In this document: positions 17,465 to 26,566 of the stretch, piece after piece | Layout: each line of letters begins with the position of its first letter | Position numbering within the stretch: position 1 is the first letter of the stretch | Origin: Hymenobacter canadensis | GTDB taxonomy: Bacteria; Bacteroidota; Bacteroidia; Cytophagales; Hymenobacteraceae | Length of the DNA: 64,000 nt | Assembly: GCF_027359925.1 (NCBI RefSeq) | Contig: NZ_CP114767.1 | Coordinates: forward strand, 1,984,001-2,048,000 | Direction: 5' to 3' | Translations under genes and position numbers: made by a program | The notes under the pieces: generated by a model | Told to the model about the DNA's origin: nothing | The model's input: the letters and a program-made list of their open reading frames with translations, nothing else | The model's database searches: none

Positions 17465-18037
17465 ATGCCTATTCCTCTGTTTACGATTGTGCTGGAACGC
17501 CGGGGCCGTAATCATTGCTTCGGAGTTTTATTGGGAGCGGCTGTCTTCGCCTACGCGGGCCTAGCTGCGCCGGCTGTCGTTATGGCCCTCTTTGCGGTGT
17601 TCCTGGTTGGCTACTCCACGCAATGGCAGCTCGACACCCGCACCCGCCAGTACCGGCACGGCGGCAACCTATTCGGGCTGCATCTGGGCTCCGACTGGCT
17701 CCGCCTGCCCGACGTGCAGCGCGTAGTCGTGCGCTACTTCTCCGATTTCACGGTAGTAGACAGCGGCTACAGCGACGGTGACGAGTCCAGCAAAAACCAG
17801 CGCTACATCGTGCTGCTGTCGGTGTCGGAGTCGGCGCAGGGTCTTGTTGTAGCGGACTTTCCCAAGCAGCAACAGGCGCTGCAATTGGGTCGCCAGCTGG
17901 GCCAAGCGCTGGTTCTGGATGTGCTGGAGTGTGACCGGCACGGCGAGCTACGCATGATGCAGGCAGCCAACCCGACAACAGAATCACCGGCCTACGCTTC
18001 GCCTCATTTCGAGCCTGCGCCTTCAGCGGAGGCTTGA
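17465..18037 (+). CDS. Small membrane protein of unknown function
   Basis: The 190-residue protein has two hydrophobic segments near the N-terminus (about 20-32 and 34-50) and then a soluble beta-rich domain (WQLDTRTRQYRHGGNLFGL, RVVVRYFSDFTVVDSG, RYIVLLSVSESAQGLVV). The plan resembles small bacterial PH-like or DUF proteins that are anchored by a membrane hairpin, but I do not recognise the family. The start is the first ATG after the 33-bp repeat. It converges on the UbiB-like gene, 28 bp away. Confidence 0.75.
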   Translation: MPIPLFTIVLERRGRNHCFGVLLGAAVFAYAGLAAPAVVMALFAVFLVGYSTQWQLDTRTRQYRHGGNLFGLHLGSDWLRLPDVQRVVVRYFSDFTVVDSGYSDGDESSKNQRYIVLLSVSESAQGLVVADFPKQQQALQLGRQLGQALVLDVLECDRHGELRMMQAANPTTESPAYASPHFEPAPSAEA

Positions 18038-18065
18038 TTGGAGCCAGCCTTGCAGCACGATTCCG

Positions 18066-19757
18066 CTACTCCGGCCGCCGCTCCTTCTTGGTGCCCAGAA
18101 TAAACAGAATCAGCAGCAGGAACGCCGCCAGCCCCAGGCTATACCACGTCACGATGGGCAGGCCGCGGTAGTAGGGCATCTGGCCGGCCGGGTAGCGGCC
18201 CAGTAAGCTCAGCCCGGCAAACAGGATCAGCGCCACCGACACGGCCGCCAGAATGCCGCGGCTCACCAGCTGATCGGCTTTGTGCAGCAGCAGCTGGTAG
18301 CCGCTCAGCTCGATACGCACGCGCAGGTCGCCGCGCGAGATTTTGCGCACAATCTGCCGGATATCGGCCGGCAGCGTCTGAATCAGGGCCAGCAGCTGGG
18401 TGCCGGTGTACTCGGCTTCGCTCAGTATGTTTTCGGCCGAATACTGCTCGGCCACGATGCGCGCCCCGTAGGGCCGCACGAACTCGAACGTGTTGAAGCG
18501 CGGGTGCAGCACCTTGCCAATGCCCTCCAGAATTACGAGAGCCCGCAGAATCAGGAACACCGCGCCCGGTACCTGCAGCTTGTAGTTGTAGATGACGTTC
18601 TGCAGCGCGTCGGCCAGATCCGACATGCTCATGTCCTTGACATCGAGCGTGGCGAAATCCTCAATCAGCTCGCCCAGCGACGCCTCAAACGCCCGCATAT
18701 CTGGAATATCCGAGGTGAGGGCCAGCCGCCGGAAGCTCAGGGCCATACCGCGCGGGTCCTGCCGCGCCATGCCAATGAACACGCCCGCAAAGGCGTATTT
18801 CTGCTGCTTGCTGAGCTTGCCCACCATCCCGAAGTCGATGAGCACCAGCGTGCCGTCAGAGCGCACCAGCACGTTGCCGGGGTGCGGGTCGGCGTGGAAG
18901 ATGCCGAACTCGAATATCTGCGTCAGGTAGATATCCATGCCGGTTTCGGCCACTTTCTCCGGGCTCAGGCCCCACTCCAGCAGCTGCGGCTTGTCCGTGA
19001 TTTTGCAGCCGCTCACGAACTCAATCACCAGGATCCGGGCCGTGCTCAGCTCGCGGTAGGGCTTCGGAATGTAGAAGGTTTCGTAGTTCTCGTAGAGCGT
19101 CCGGAACTGCTCCATGCTGCGGGCTTCGGAGGTGTAGTCCAGCTCCTTGGTCATGCTCCGCTCGAAGGCGTCTACCACGTCCTGGGGGTTGCTCAGGCCC
19201 TGCTTGCGTAGGAAACCGGCCGTGAGGCGCACCAGCTCGTTGAGCAGGGCCAGGTCGGAGCGCACCTTTTCCGGCACGCCGGGGCGCTGCACTTTCACCA
19301 CCACTTCCTCGCCCGTGAGTAGCCGCGCCCGGTGCACCTGCCCGATGCTGGCCGAGCCCAGCGGCACGTCGTCGAACTCCGCAAACACCTCCTCCAGCGG
19401 CTGGCCCATCTCCCGCTCGATGATGGCCTTGGCCTCCTGCACATCAAACGGCGGCACGTTGCTCTGCAGCTTCTCAAACTCATCAATCAGCGGCTGCGGC
19501 AGCAGGTCGGCGCGGTTGCTCATGGCCTGCGCCAGCTTGATGAACGTGGGCCCCAGCTCCTCGATAATCATCCGAATCCGCTGCCAGCGCGTGGTTTCAA
19601 ACACGGCCTGCTCGCCCTCCTGCCACGAGAGGCGCCGGCTGCGCGTGACTAGGCGCCGCAGCGGCGTGCTCGTCACCACGTCCTCGAAGCCGTAGCGGAT
19701 CAGCACTTCCGCCACTTGCCGGATGCGGGTCAGGTTGGATATCGTTTGCTTGAACAT
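18066..19757 (-). CDS. ubiB: UbiB/AarF (ABC1/ADCK) atypical kinase
   Basis: The 563-residue protein has the hallmarks of the UbiB family: GSASIGQVHRARL (the modified P-loop), VVKVQRPG (the ATP-site lysine), ELDYTSEARSMEQF, and FHADPHPGNVLV followed by LIDFGMVG (catalytic and metal-binding residues). Two membrane segments lie at the C-terminus. UbiB proteins support quinone lipid synthesis, here presumably menaquinone as menC is nearby, through ATPase activity that is not fully understood. The ATG at 19757 is preferred over the upstream one because it opens MFKQTISNLTRI, a normal family start. Confidence 0.93.
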   Translation of the reverse strand: MFKQTISNLTRIRQVAEVLIRYGFEDVVTSTPLRRLVTRSRRLSWQEGEQAVFETTRWQRIRMIIEELGPTFIKLAQAMSNRADLLPQPLIDEFEKLQSNVPPFDVQEAKAIIEREMGQPLEEVFAEFDDVPLGSASIGQVHRARLLTGEEVVVKVQRPGVPEKVRSDLALLNELVRLTAGFLRKQGLSNPQDVVDAFERSMTKELDYTSEARSMEQFRTLYENYETFYIPKPYRELSTARILVIEFVSGCKITDKPQLLEWGLSPEKVAETGMDIYLTQIFEFGIFHADPHPGNVLVRSDGTLVLIDFGMVGKLSKQQKYAFAGVFIGMARQDPRGMALSFRRLALTSDIPDMRAFEASLGELIEDFATLDVKDMSMSDLADALQNVIYNYKLQVPGAVFLILRALVILEGIGKVLHPRFNTFEFVRPYGARIVAEQYSAENILSEAEYTGTQLLALIQTLPADIRQIVRKISRGDLRVRIELSGYQLLLHKADQLVSRGILAAVSVALILFAGLSLLGRYPAGQMPYYRGLPIVTWYSLGLAAFLLLILFILGTKKERRPE

Positions 19758-19965
19758 GAATCGCTGATTTGCGCTGATTGAGATGATGTCGCTGATGGCA
19801 ACGGCTGGCAGGCGCAAGGCACGAAGCTATTAATAAACTCGCCTACCAGCGCCTACCAGGAACAGGAAAAGAATCGGGCAGACAGAGCAGCCGCACACGC
19901 CAATCACAGCGCTATTGCAGCCAACCGCAATCTGCGAAACCCCTTTCATCTGCACCATCTGTGAC

Positions 19966-20000
19966 CAAAAAACCCCGCCCGTAAAACACGGACGGGGTTT
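19966..20000 (-). terminator. Terminator of the phasin-like gene
   Basis: On the minus strand AAACCCCGTCCG pairs with CGGGCGGGGTTT around a TGTTTTA loop and is followed by more T residues. It lies 25 nt beyond the stop codon. Confidence 0.85.
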
Positions 20001-20024
20001 CAGACGGCGCGAAGCCGCGTATTA

Positions 20025-20552
20025 CTACGAGTTAGCCTGCGACGAAGCCGCGCCGGCTGCCTTGTTCTCTTCCTTCTTGGCGGCACCAGCCGTGCCGGCG
20101 GCCGATTTCTGGGTTTTACCGGCAGCAGCGCTGGTTTTGTCAGCGGCCTTCTTCACAGCGGAAGCGGCTTTGCTGGTGGCGCTGGCTACGGCGCCTTTAG
20201 CGGCCGAAGCTGTTTTGCTGGCCGGAGCCTTGGCTGCTGGCTTGGCCGAAGCGGCCGAAGCCGACGACGACTTGGCGCTGCCTTTCACGGTGCGCTTCAG
20301 CTCCTCCACCTCGGAGTTTGGCGCCACGCCTACCGTTTTCATCATTTTGGCGGCCAGACCCTGCACCTGCTTTTCCAGCTCCTTACGCTTGGTTTCGCCG
20401 TTTTTCTTCAGCTCGTCCATGATCTTAGCCCCTTCCTTCTCCGACAGCTTGCTCTCCTTCACCAGCGTGTCGATGGTCTTCTGCACCCGGTCGGTGGTGA
20501 GCGAAACAAAGCCTACGCCGGCGTTAACGAACTTCTTAAATAGATCTTCCAT
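20025..20552 (-). CDS. Phasin-like protein with a histone H1-like Ala/Lys tail
   Basis: The N-terminal 95 residues (MEDLFKKFVNAGVGFVSL to LAAKMMKTVGV) form an amphipathic helical, coiled-coil region like phasin-family proteins. The last 80 residues are almost only alanine, lysine, serine and proline in repeats (KPAAKAPASK, KAASAVKKAADK) like histone H1. This split resembles PhaF of Pseudomonas, in which the tail binds DNA and the head coats polyhydroxyalkanoate granules. No PHA synthase gene is in the window, so the granule role is not supported by context. Confidence 0.8.
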   Translation of the reverse strand: MEDLFKKFVNAGVGFVSLTTDRVQKTIDTLVKESKLSEKEGAKIMDELKKNGETKRKELEKQVQGLAAKMMKTVGVAPNSEVEELKRTVKGSAKSSSASAASAKPAAKAPASKTASAAKGAVASATSKAASAVKKAADKTSAAAGKTQKSAAGTAGAAKKEENKAAGAASSQANS

Positions 20553-20652
20553 GAGACTGTAGGGGATTGGAAAATGAAGGTGAGAGAAAACGAAACCCGG
20601 CGCGGCGAACCTGCCCGCCGGAAAAAGTAGTATGCAAGCCGACTACTTGATG

Positions 20653-20660
20653 CAAACCTA
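20653..20660 (-). promoter_or_regulatory. Promoter -7 element of the phasin-like gene
   Basis: The minus strand reads TAGGTTTG here, a match to TAnnTTTG, about 100 nt before the phasin start codon. No clear -33 TTG is seen at the right distance. Confidence 0.4.
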
Positions 20661-20790
20661 CGAAAACGCTGCTATATAGTTGGAGGTGAGGATTGAAAAT
20701 TTACGTTGGGACATTGCTGAAGGCTTTGCGAAGGTGCAGAAAGCGGCAGAACGCACCTGCATTCGAACGCGGAAACCGATGGCTGATGCT

Positions 20791-21777
20791 TTAGTGAGCA
20801 GGGCGAAGGCGCTGAGGGGCGGCCACCCGGGCCTGCTGGCCGGCGCGTTTGGCCAGGGTCTGGGCGGCCTGCTGGGCGGCCCAGACGCCACGCACGAAGT
20901 CCCCCGCCTGCTCCAGCGCCTGCCGGGCCTCGGGCACAAAGCGCCAGAACAGGTGCCACCAGTGCACCAGCCCGCCGAATACCTGCAGCGTCACGGGCAC
21001 GCCGGCGGCTTGCGCCTTTGCCGTGAACCGCAGCACGTCATCGTGCAGCACTTCGGCGTCGGAAATCTGAATCAGCAGCGGGGGCAGGTCGTGGAGGTGG
21101 GCGCGCACCGGCGAGAGCAGCGGGTGAGCCAGCGGCGTTTCGTGGGCGTACATGCCGCCCCAGCCGCGGATTTCGAGGGCTTCAAGCAGCTGGCTTTCCT
21201 CGCGGCACACCTGCCGGAGTACGGCGGTGGGCAGCACCAAATCAGTCCAGGGCGAGAGGCCGATGGCTGCGGCGGGCAGCGGCTGGCCGGCGTCGCGCAG
21301 GTGCAGCAGCAACGACAGCGCCAGCCCGCCCCCGGCCGAGTCGCCGGCGACCATAATACTCTGCGGGGCATAGCCCTGGGCCAGCAGCCAGTCGTAGGCC
21401 AGCCGGGCATCGTCGAGGGCCGCCGGGAACGGGTATTCGGGCGCTTTGCGGTAGTCGATGGCCAGGGTATTGAGCCGGCAGCTGCGGGCCAGCGCACCCA
21501 CCAGCGAGCGGTGCGTATTGAGGGAGCCCAGCACGTAGCCACCGCCGTGCAGATACAGCAGGACCCGCTCGGTGGGCGCGCCGGCCGGGCGCAGCCACTC
21601 GGCGGCCATACCCTCCACGTTAGTTTCTTCCAGAAACACATTCCAGGGCACAAACTGAAACAGGGCGGCGGCCTCTACGGCCAGCCGCATGGTGGTCAGG
21701 CGGGGGCGCTGACGGGCAAGCGGGCCGGTGGCCGCCGCCAGAAACTGCTTAAGCAGCAGGTGCTGAGGAGAAGGCAT
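20791..21777 (-). CDS. Alpha/beta hydrolase of the hormone-sensitive lipase family
   Basis: The 328-residue protein has the oxyanion-hole motif LYLHGGGYVLGS, the nucleophile elbow GDSAGGGLA (catalytic serine), and a C-terminal aspartate (DAEVLHDD) and histidine (GLVHWWHLF). These are the marks of HSL-family (class IV) esterases and lipases. It probably cleaves short-chain esters in the cytoplasm; the natural substrate is unknown. The frame is open 31 codons upstream, but MPSPQHLLLKQFL at 21777 is the more natural start. Confidence 0.9.
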   Translation of the reverse strand: MPSPQHLLLKQFLAAATGPLARQRPRLTTMRLAVEAAALFQFVPWNVFLEETNVEGMAAEWLRPAGAPTERVLLYLHGGGYVLGSLNTHRSLVGALARSCRLNTLAIDYRKAPEYPFPAALDDARLAYDWLLAQGYAPQSIMVAGDSAGGGLALSLLLHLRDAGQPLPAAAIGLSPWTDLVLPTAVLRQVCREESQLLEALEIRGWGGMYAHETPLAHPLLSPVRAHLHDLPPLLIQISDAEVLHDDVLRFTAKAQAAGVPVTLQVFGGLVHWWHLFWRFVPEARQALEQAGDFVRGVWAAQQAAQTLAKRAGQQARVAAPQRLRPAH

Positions 21778-22014
21778 CAGAAGAACACGTGGGAATTGGG
21801 CGGAATACGGAGCAGGGCAACAGGAAGCGGAAACTTGCTTCACCACAATGCCGGATACGCACTGTGGCAACGATAAGATACTGATTTACTTGAACTATGA
21901 CCGGGAAACGACCGAAATGTGCTGCACCATGCAGCAGTACTTCGTTCGTTGCACGATAAGTGCAGTGCGGGCCGATGGCGCAGATGTGCACAGCGCCGCT
22001 TCGGGGTACGCCGG

Positions 22015-23178
22015 TTACGGCTTTTCGCCGATGCGGTGGCCGCGGTAGCCGCGAATGGCAATCGGAATCCAACCCAGAATCGGGATAAAAAAGGACAGCG
22101 TGAACGGGTTGCGCCACACCATCCGCAGCCAGGCCCCCGGCTTATCGAGTTCCATCTTGAAGCCGCGGCGTCCTTCGCGCACGTAGAGCCGCTCGAACTC
22201 CTGAAACAGCGCCGGCCAAGCCACGGGCAGGAAAAACGGGAAGTAGCGCCAGTTCGCCTTCATGCGCTGCCACAGCTCCCGCCAGCGGTAGGGCTGCTGC
22301 CCGTGCTTAGCCACAGCAGCCTCCAGCTCGGCCTGCATCAGGAGCCGCACCCGCTCCGAGAGGGCCGTGTAGTCTTCGCGGGTGAGGTCGGCGGGGTCCT
22401 TATCGATCATCTCGTAGGGCCGGATGCGCGAGCCCCGCACGAAGGTGAGCTGCGCCGGGTAGGCCATGTAGAACGACCACGGCTGCAGCAGCACCAGCAG
22501 CACAATGGGGCCCAGCGGAATAAAGGGAATTCCGATTTTCTTGCTCAAGTTGTTGAGCCAGGGCCAGCTGTAGGCGAAGGGATTGAGGTATTCGCCGTTG
22601 ATGGTGTAGAACGGCACCACGTCGGTGCGGTGCGCGATGCTGTGGCGCACCATGCTGCTGGCCAGCCGCTGCAGCTCGTACTTTTTGTTGAACCCCTTCC
22701 CGATGCCCGGCACTCCCTCCGGGTACAGCATCAGGTTGTGGTCCTGGTAGTACATCATCGTCTCGAAGTTGAGCGTGGTGGCATCCACGCAGCCGCACTT
22801 CTTCCAGAAGTCCTTGACCTGAAACGGGTTCATGAGCGTGGACTGCGAGAGCAGTGGCGCCGACAGCGGCCGCGGCAACCCGCGCTGCCCCGGCAGCGTG
22901 CGCCACATGTGCGCCAGCGCCACAATGGCATCCCAGGGGAAAGCCATACCCGAATGGTTGGAGGCGAAGATCAGCGGTACGTCCGGGTCGTTGCGCTCCG
23001 GGAAGTCTTCGAAGCCCACCAAGCGCGAGCGAAACCAGACGGCATCCAGCAGCTGCAGGATGTTGTCGTCGAGCGTGTGCACGAAGTCTTCCTCGAAATA
23101 ATCGGAGTAGATGTGCTGGTTGGCTTGGATGGCGGGAGGCGGCTGGGGCAGCGCGGCGGGCGTGGTAGCCGTGGGCAT
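22015..23178 (-). CDS. PlsC-like glycerol-3-phosphate/lysophospholipid acyltransferase family protein
   Basis: The 387-residue protein carries NHSGMAFPWDAI, a form of the NHxxxxD acyltransferase motif, and YPEGVPGIGKG, the matching substrate-binding block. Two hydrophobic segments (about 275-300 and near the C-terminus) suggest membrane association. It is longer than canonical PlsC and resembles the 1-acyl-glycerol-3-phosphate acyltransferase-like or glycerol acyltransferase proteins of other bacteria. The acyl donor and acceptor cannot be told. Confidence 0.85.
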   Translation of the reverse strand: MPTATTPAALPQPPPAIQANQHIYSDYFEEDFVHTLDDNILQLLDAVWFRSRLVGFEDFPERNDPDVPLIFASNHSGMAFPWDAIVALAHMWRTLPGQRGLPRPLSAPLLSQSTLMNPFQVKDFWKKCGCVDATTLNFETMMYYQDHNLMLYPEGVPGIGKGFNKKYELQRLASSMVRHSIAHRTDVVPFYTINGEYLNPFAYSWPWLNNLSKKIGIPFIPLGPIVLLVLLQPWSFYMAYPAQLTFVRGSRIRPYEMIDKDPADLTREDYTALSERVRLLMQAELEAAVAKHGQQPYRWRELWQRMKANWRYFPFFLPVAWPALFQEFERLYVREGRRGFKMELDKPGAWLRMVWRNPFTLSFFIPILGWIPIAIRGYRGHRIGEKP

Positions 23179-23373
23179 TGGGGAGCGGAATGGGCGGGCA
23201 GAGAGGATAAACCGGATAGCAGCGCCGGGTGGCAGCGGGCTTCTAATGTAGGCATTTTACGGGGCGGGGCAAATCGGGGCTGACGGCGGAGCGGGGCGGC
23301 GGCCGGTTTCGGGCCGGCGGGGCGGCGGGTGGCCGCAGGCTCCTGCGGGGCTGGGTGGAGCCGAGCGCGGCCC

Positions 23374-23425
23374 GGCCTGCCGTCTGGCGCTGCTCCGGTT
23401 TCGGGGGCGCGCCAGACGGCAGGCC
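23374..23425. repeat. 17-bp perfect inverted repeat
   Basis: GGCCTGCCGTCTGGCGC (23374-23390) pairs perfectly with 23409-23425 across an 18-nt loop. It lies just beyond the stop of the aspartyl-protease gene, where it could end or stabilise its mRNA, though there is no T run. Confidence 0.75.
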
Positions 23426-23441
23426 AGCGCCGGGCGGGCGG

Positions 23442-24728
23442 TCAGATCTTGCGCTGCAGCCGCACTTGGGTGGTATACAGCTCGCCATCGGGGCGGCGCA
23501 GCACCAGCAGCAGCATGCGGCCGTTGCCGGAATGGAAGAGGCGGCTGAGCTCGGTGAGGCTGATGGCGGCGGCCGGCTGCAGGTTCACGGACAGTAGCTC
23601 GTCTTTGGGCTGAATACCGGCCAGGGCCGCCGGCGAGCCGGCCTCAATCTGCATCACAATGTAGTTGCGATAGTCCTGGCCGGTAGCCAGCAGTTCCAAG
23701 CCGCACATGTCGTGCTCAAATGGGTCGTGGTAGAGGGCATTGGGCCGCAGCCACACCGCGCGGCGCGAGTAGTCTATCACCAGATCGAAGCGCTTGAGCA
23801 GTTCAAACCCGATGTTGCCGTTGCGGGGCACGTCGGTGCGCAGGGCGGCGCTGTTGGCTTCCGGAAACGACGTGAGCAGCGTCTGCAGCTGGTAGCGGCC
23901 CAGCTGCAGGCCCTGCACCCGGCCCAGGTAGCCGTTGATGGCCCCGCTCAGGCCCCGACCCAGCTGCGAGCGAAGTCGCTTGTCGGGCACGCGCAGCCGC
24001 GGGTCGGAAGTGGTTTCGATGGACAGCGCGTGGCCGGCGCCGGTATCGAGCACCAGCTTGAGCGGCAGCGTAAGCGAGTCGGTCAGGCTGACAGGCACCG
24101 TCAGGTAGGGCTTGCGCCGCTCCAGCGTCAGGGGCACCTTAGTCCAGCGGCGGCCGCGGCGTGGCTGGTAGCGGGCAGGCGCGTGGAGCAGCAGCTGGGT
24201 GGCACTGGGCTCGATTTCCACCACGAAGCTGCGGAAGAAGTCGTAGCCCAGAATCCCGTGAATGGGCATGCCCACGTAGCCCGACAGGTTCAGCACGTCG
24301 GCCGAGAGCACCAGAAACGGCAGGTTGGGCGCCACAATGCCGGGCAGCGTCACGCGGATGCTGTCGGCGTAGTGGGCTTCGAGAGGCTCCTCCTCCCCCA
24401 CGCCCGCCACCCGGTACACCTCGGCGCCGGGCCTGAGGCGCAGCAGCGGCGTCAGGCTGGGGTCGGTGACGATAGAGGTGGCCACCCCGGTATCGAGCAG
24501 GAAATTATAGGGGCCTTCGCCGTTCAGCTTCACCTCCACAATAATGAGGTTGCGCTGAAAGTAGAACGGCAGACGCACCTGGCGCCGGCCGGAGTTTTCC
24601 AGGCGGAAAGGCCCCTCAAGACTCTGGGCGCGGGCACCAGAGGCCGCCCCAAGCAGCAAAACCAGGCACACCCCGGCGGGCGCGACACGCAGCAGCAACA
24701 GCAGGAAGCAAAACCAGCGGGCGGGCAT
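23442..24728 (-). CDS. Secreted retropepsin-like aspartyl protease with a PDZ domain
   Basis: The 428-residue protein has a signal peptide and two pepsin-like half-domains, each with a DTG triad: D79-T-G (NFLLDTGVATSIV) and D228-T-G (LVLDTGAGHALS). HGILGYDFF follows the first, as is usual. A PDZ domain occupies about 350-428 (IVMQIEAGSPAALAGIQPKDELLSV). This architecture is common in Bacteroidota and predicts a periplasmic or surface protease whose PDZ domain selects substrates. No partner is encoded nearby. Confidence 0.9.
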   Translation of the reverse strand: MPARWFCFLLLLLRVAPAGVCLVLLLGAASGARAQSLEGPFRLENSGRRQVRLPFYFQRNLIIVEVKLNGEGPYNFLLDTGVATSIVTDPSLTPLLRLRPGAEVYRVAGVGEEEPLEAHYADSIRVTLPGIVAPNLPFLVLSADVLNLSGYVGMPIHGILGYDFFRSFVVEIEPSATQLLLHAPARYQPRRGRRWTKVPLTLERRKPYLTVPVSLTDSLTLPLKLVLDTGAGHALSIETTSDPRLRVPDKRLRSQLGRGLSGAINGYLGRVQGLQLGRYQLQTLLTSFPEANSAALRTDVPRNGNIGFELLKRFDLVIDYSRRAVWLRPNALYHDPFEHDMCGLELLATGQDYRNYIVMQIEAGSPAALAGIQPKDELLSVNLQPAAAISLTELSRLFHSGNGRMLLLVLRRPDGELYTTQVRLQRKI

Positions 24729-24821
24729 AGAAACAGGGGAGGCCGGGAAATATAGCCAAAAAACTACCTGTCTGCCGTACTGGTTTTTCCGGGCCGCAAT
24801 GTTCTGCTTCGGCGGCCTGCT

Positions 24822-25910
24822 TTAGTCCAGCTGGCCGGCCTGCGGCAGCTCCCAGGCGCCGGCCGGGTCGAAGGTCAGCTCGCCGGCCCGGATGTGTAGG
24901 GGGGCGGCCAGGTTGTTGTGGTAGAGCTGGCCTGTGCCCAGCCCCTGCGGGAAGCCCGGCAGCGCGTATTCGCCGGCCAGCTGGCTCACGGCGTTCAGGC
25001 CGATATTGGATTCCAGCGCCGAAGTCAGCCACCAGCTGATGCCTTGCTCCTCGGCCAGCTGCCACCAGGCCAGCGAGGCGGCCAGCCCACCCACCAGCGT
25101 GGGCTTCAGAATGATATACGCCGGCCGGATTTCGTGCAGCATCTCGGCCTGCCGGGCGGGGTCCGTCACGCCAATCAGCTCCTCGTCCAGCGCCACCGGC
25201 ACCGGCGACTGGCGGCACACCTCGGCCATGGCGGCCCACTGCCCAGCCGCAATGGGCTGCTCGATGGAGTGCAGCGCATAGCGGGCCAGCTGCTCCAGCT
25301 TGGCGGGGGCCTCGGCCGGGGCGAAGGCGCCGTTGGCATCCACGCGCAACGTCAGCTCGTCGGGCCCGGCCTCGGCCCTGATTTCGGCCAGCAGTTGCAG
25401 TTCGGTGGCAAAGTCAAGGCTCCCGATTTTCAGCTTCAGGCAGGAGTAGCCCTCGGTGAGCTTCTTGCGGATCTGGCTGCGCATGAAGGCCGCGTCGCCC
25501 ATCCAGACCAGGCCATTGATGGGCACGCCGGCCTCGCCGCGGCTGAAAGGGTTGCTGAACAGCTGGCACCGGCCGCCGTGGTGCAAATCGAGCAGGGCGG
25601 TTTCGAGGCCGAAGCGGAGCGCGGGCCACTCGGGCTCTACCAAGGCCAGCACCGGCTCCAGGTCGGTATCGGCCGCGAAGCGCTGCTGGTTGAAGGCGGC
25701 GCACAAGGCCTGTAGGCGCGCCTCGAAATCGGGCCGGAAATCGGGGCTGAGGCCGGCCAGCGGAGCGGCTTCGCCCAGGCCCTGGAGGCCGGGCCGGGCG
25801 GTATCGGTCAGGTGCAGGTACCAGGCGGCATGCTCGGTGAGGGACCCGCGTGAGGTGCGGGCCGGAAAGTTGAAGCGCAACGTGCGGCGCGAATACTGCA
25901 GCTCAAGCAT
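24822..25910 (-). CDS. menC: o-Succinylbenzoate synthase (menaquinone synthesis)
   Basis: The 362-residue protein is an enolase-superfamily enzyme of the muconate-lactonizing subgroup: KxK motif K159-L-K161 (CLKLKIGSLDF), metal ligands in LRVDANGAF, SIEQPI and LDEELIG, and the final lysine in ILKPTLVGGL. The sequence around them matches the Bacteroidota MenC branch. MenC dehydrates SHCHC to o-succinylbenzoate in menaquinone synthesis. The other men genes are not in the window. The ATG at 25910 is preferred to the upstream start at 26138 because the extra 76 residues look non-coding. A dipeptide epimerase is the main alternative. Confidence 0.85.
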   Translation of the reverse strand: MLELQYSRRTLRFNFPARTSRGSLTEHAAWYLHLTDTARPGLQGLGEAAPLAGLSPDFRPDFEARLQALCAAFNQQRFAADTDLEPVLALVEPEWPALRFGLETALLDLHHGGRCQLFSNPFSRGEAGVPINGLVWMGDAAFMRSQIRKKLTEGYSCLKLKIGSLDFATELQLLAEIRAEAGPDELTLRVDANGAFAPAEAPAKLEQLARYALHSIEQPIAAGQWAAMAEVCRQSPVPVALDEELIGVTDPARQAEMLHEIRPAYIILKPTLVGGLAASLAWWQLAEEQGISWWLTSALESNIGLNAVSQLAGEYALPGFPQGLGTGQLYHNNLAAPLHIRAGELTFDPAGAWELPQAGQLD

Positions 25911-26046
25911 AACCAGACAAGTGAAACGGGTCCGCAAATAACGCGCAAAAGCGGCGGCCACCCTCCAAACGCCAAAACCCGCTCCCGGCACAGGCCGAAA
26001 ACGGGTTGCAACTACAGCAGACGCCCGCAGCGGGGCCCCGAAATGT

Positions 26047-26301
26047 TTAAATTTCCGGCTGCGGACGGCGGGTGGCCTGGCCGCCTTTGCGGCCGGCGTT
26101 GCGGGCCTCTTCCGAGGTGAAGCGGTGGCCGCGGCCACTCAGGTGCGAGGCCTTGCCACCTTCGCTGGCAATGCGGCGCTGGGTTTCGGGGTCCATGGAG
26201 GCGAAGCCTTTGGGGCGCTTGGCGGTGGGTTCGGCAGCCACTGCAGGAGTAGCGGATTTGGCAGCAGCAGAATTGGGCAGGGCAGGAGCGGCGGGTTGCA
26301 T
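26047..26301 (-). CDS. KGG-motif stress protein
   Basis: The 84-residue protein ends with KGFASMDPETQRRIASEGG and then ARNAGRKGGQATRR, the KGG repeats of GsiB-like and YciG-like stress proteins. These are small hydrophilic proteins induced by stress and without enzymatic activity. An Ala/Pro-rich N-terminal 35 residues precede the motifs. The start at 26301 is chosen; the frame also opens at 26370. Confidence 0.8.
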   Translation of the reverse strand: MQPAAPALPNSAAAKSATPAVAAEPTAKRPKGFASMDPETQRRIASEGGKASHLSGRGHRFTSEEARNAGRKGGQATRRPQPEI

Positions 26302-26566
26302 AAGCTTCACTATTTGATAAAACCGACGAGCATTTTCGCTCAATCGAAGTAACGCAAACCGGCGCGCCAATGAAGGCCTCTTACTGGCCGAATTCGCCTT
26401 GCAGGGCCGTAAATACCACTTACTACGGACGAGCTTCGCTATTAATACTGGCTACGCTGCGGCAAATACGGACGGCCCTGTCCCGGCCACCATCCGGTGA
26501 GCGGGAAGCCGGCCAAAACCCGCGGCGCGCAAATCCAGTTAACAATCCGGCCCCACTCCCACCGTT

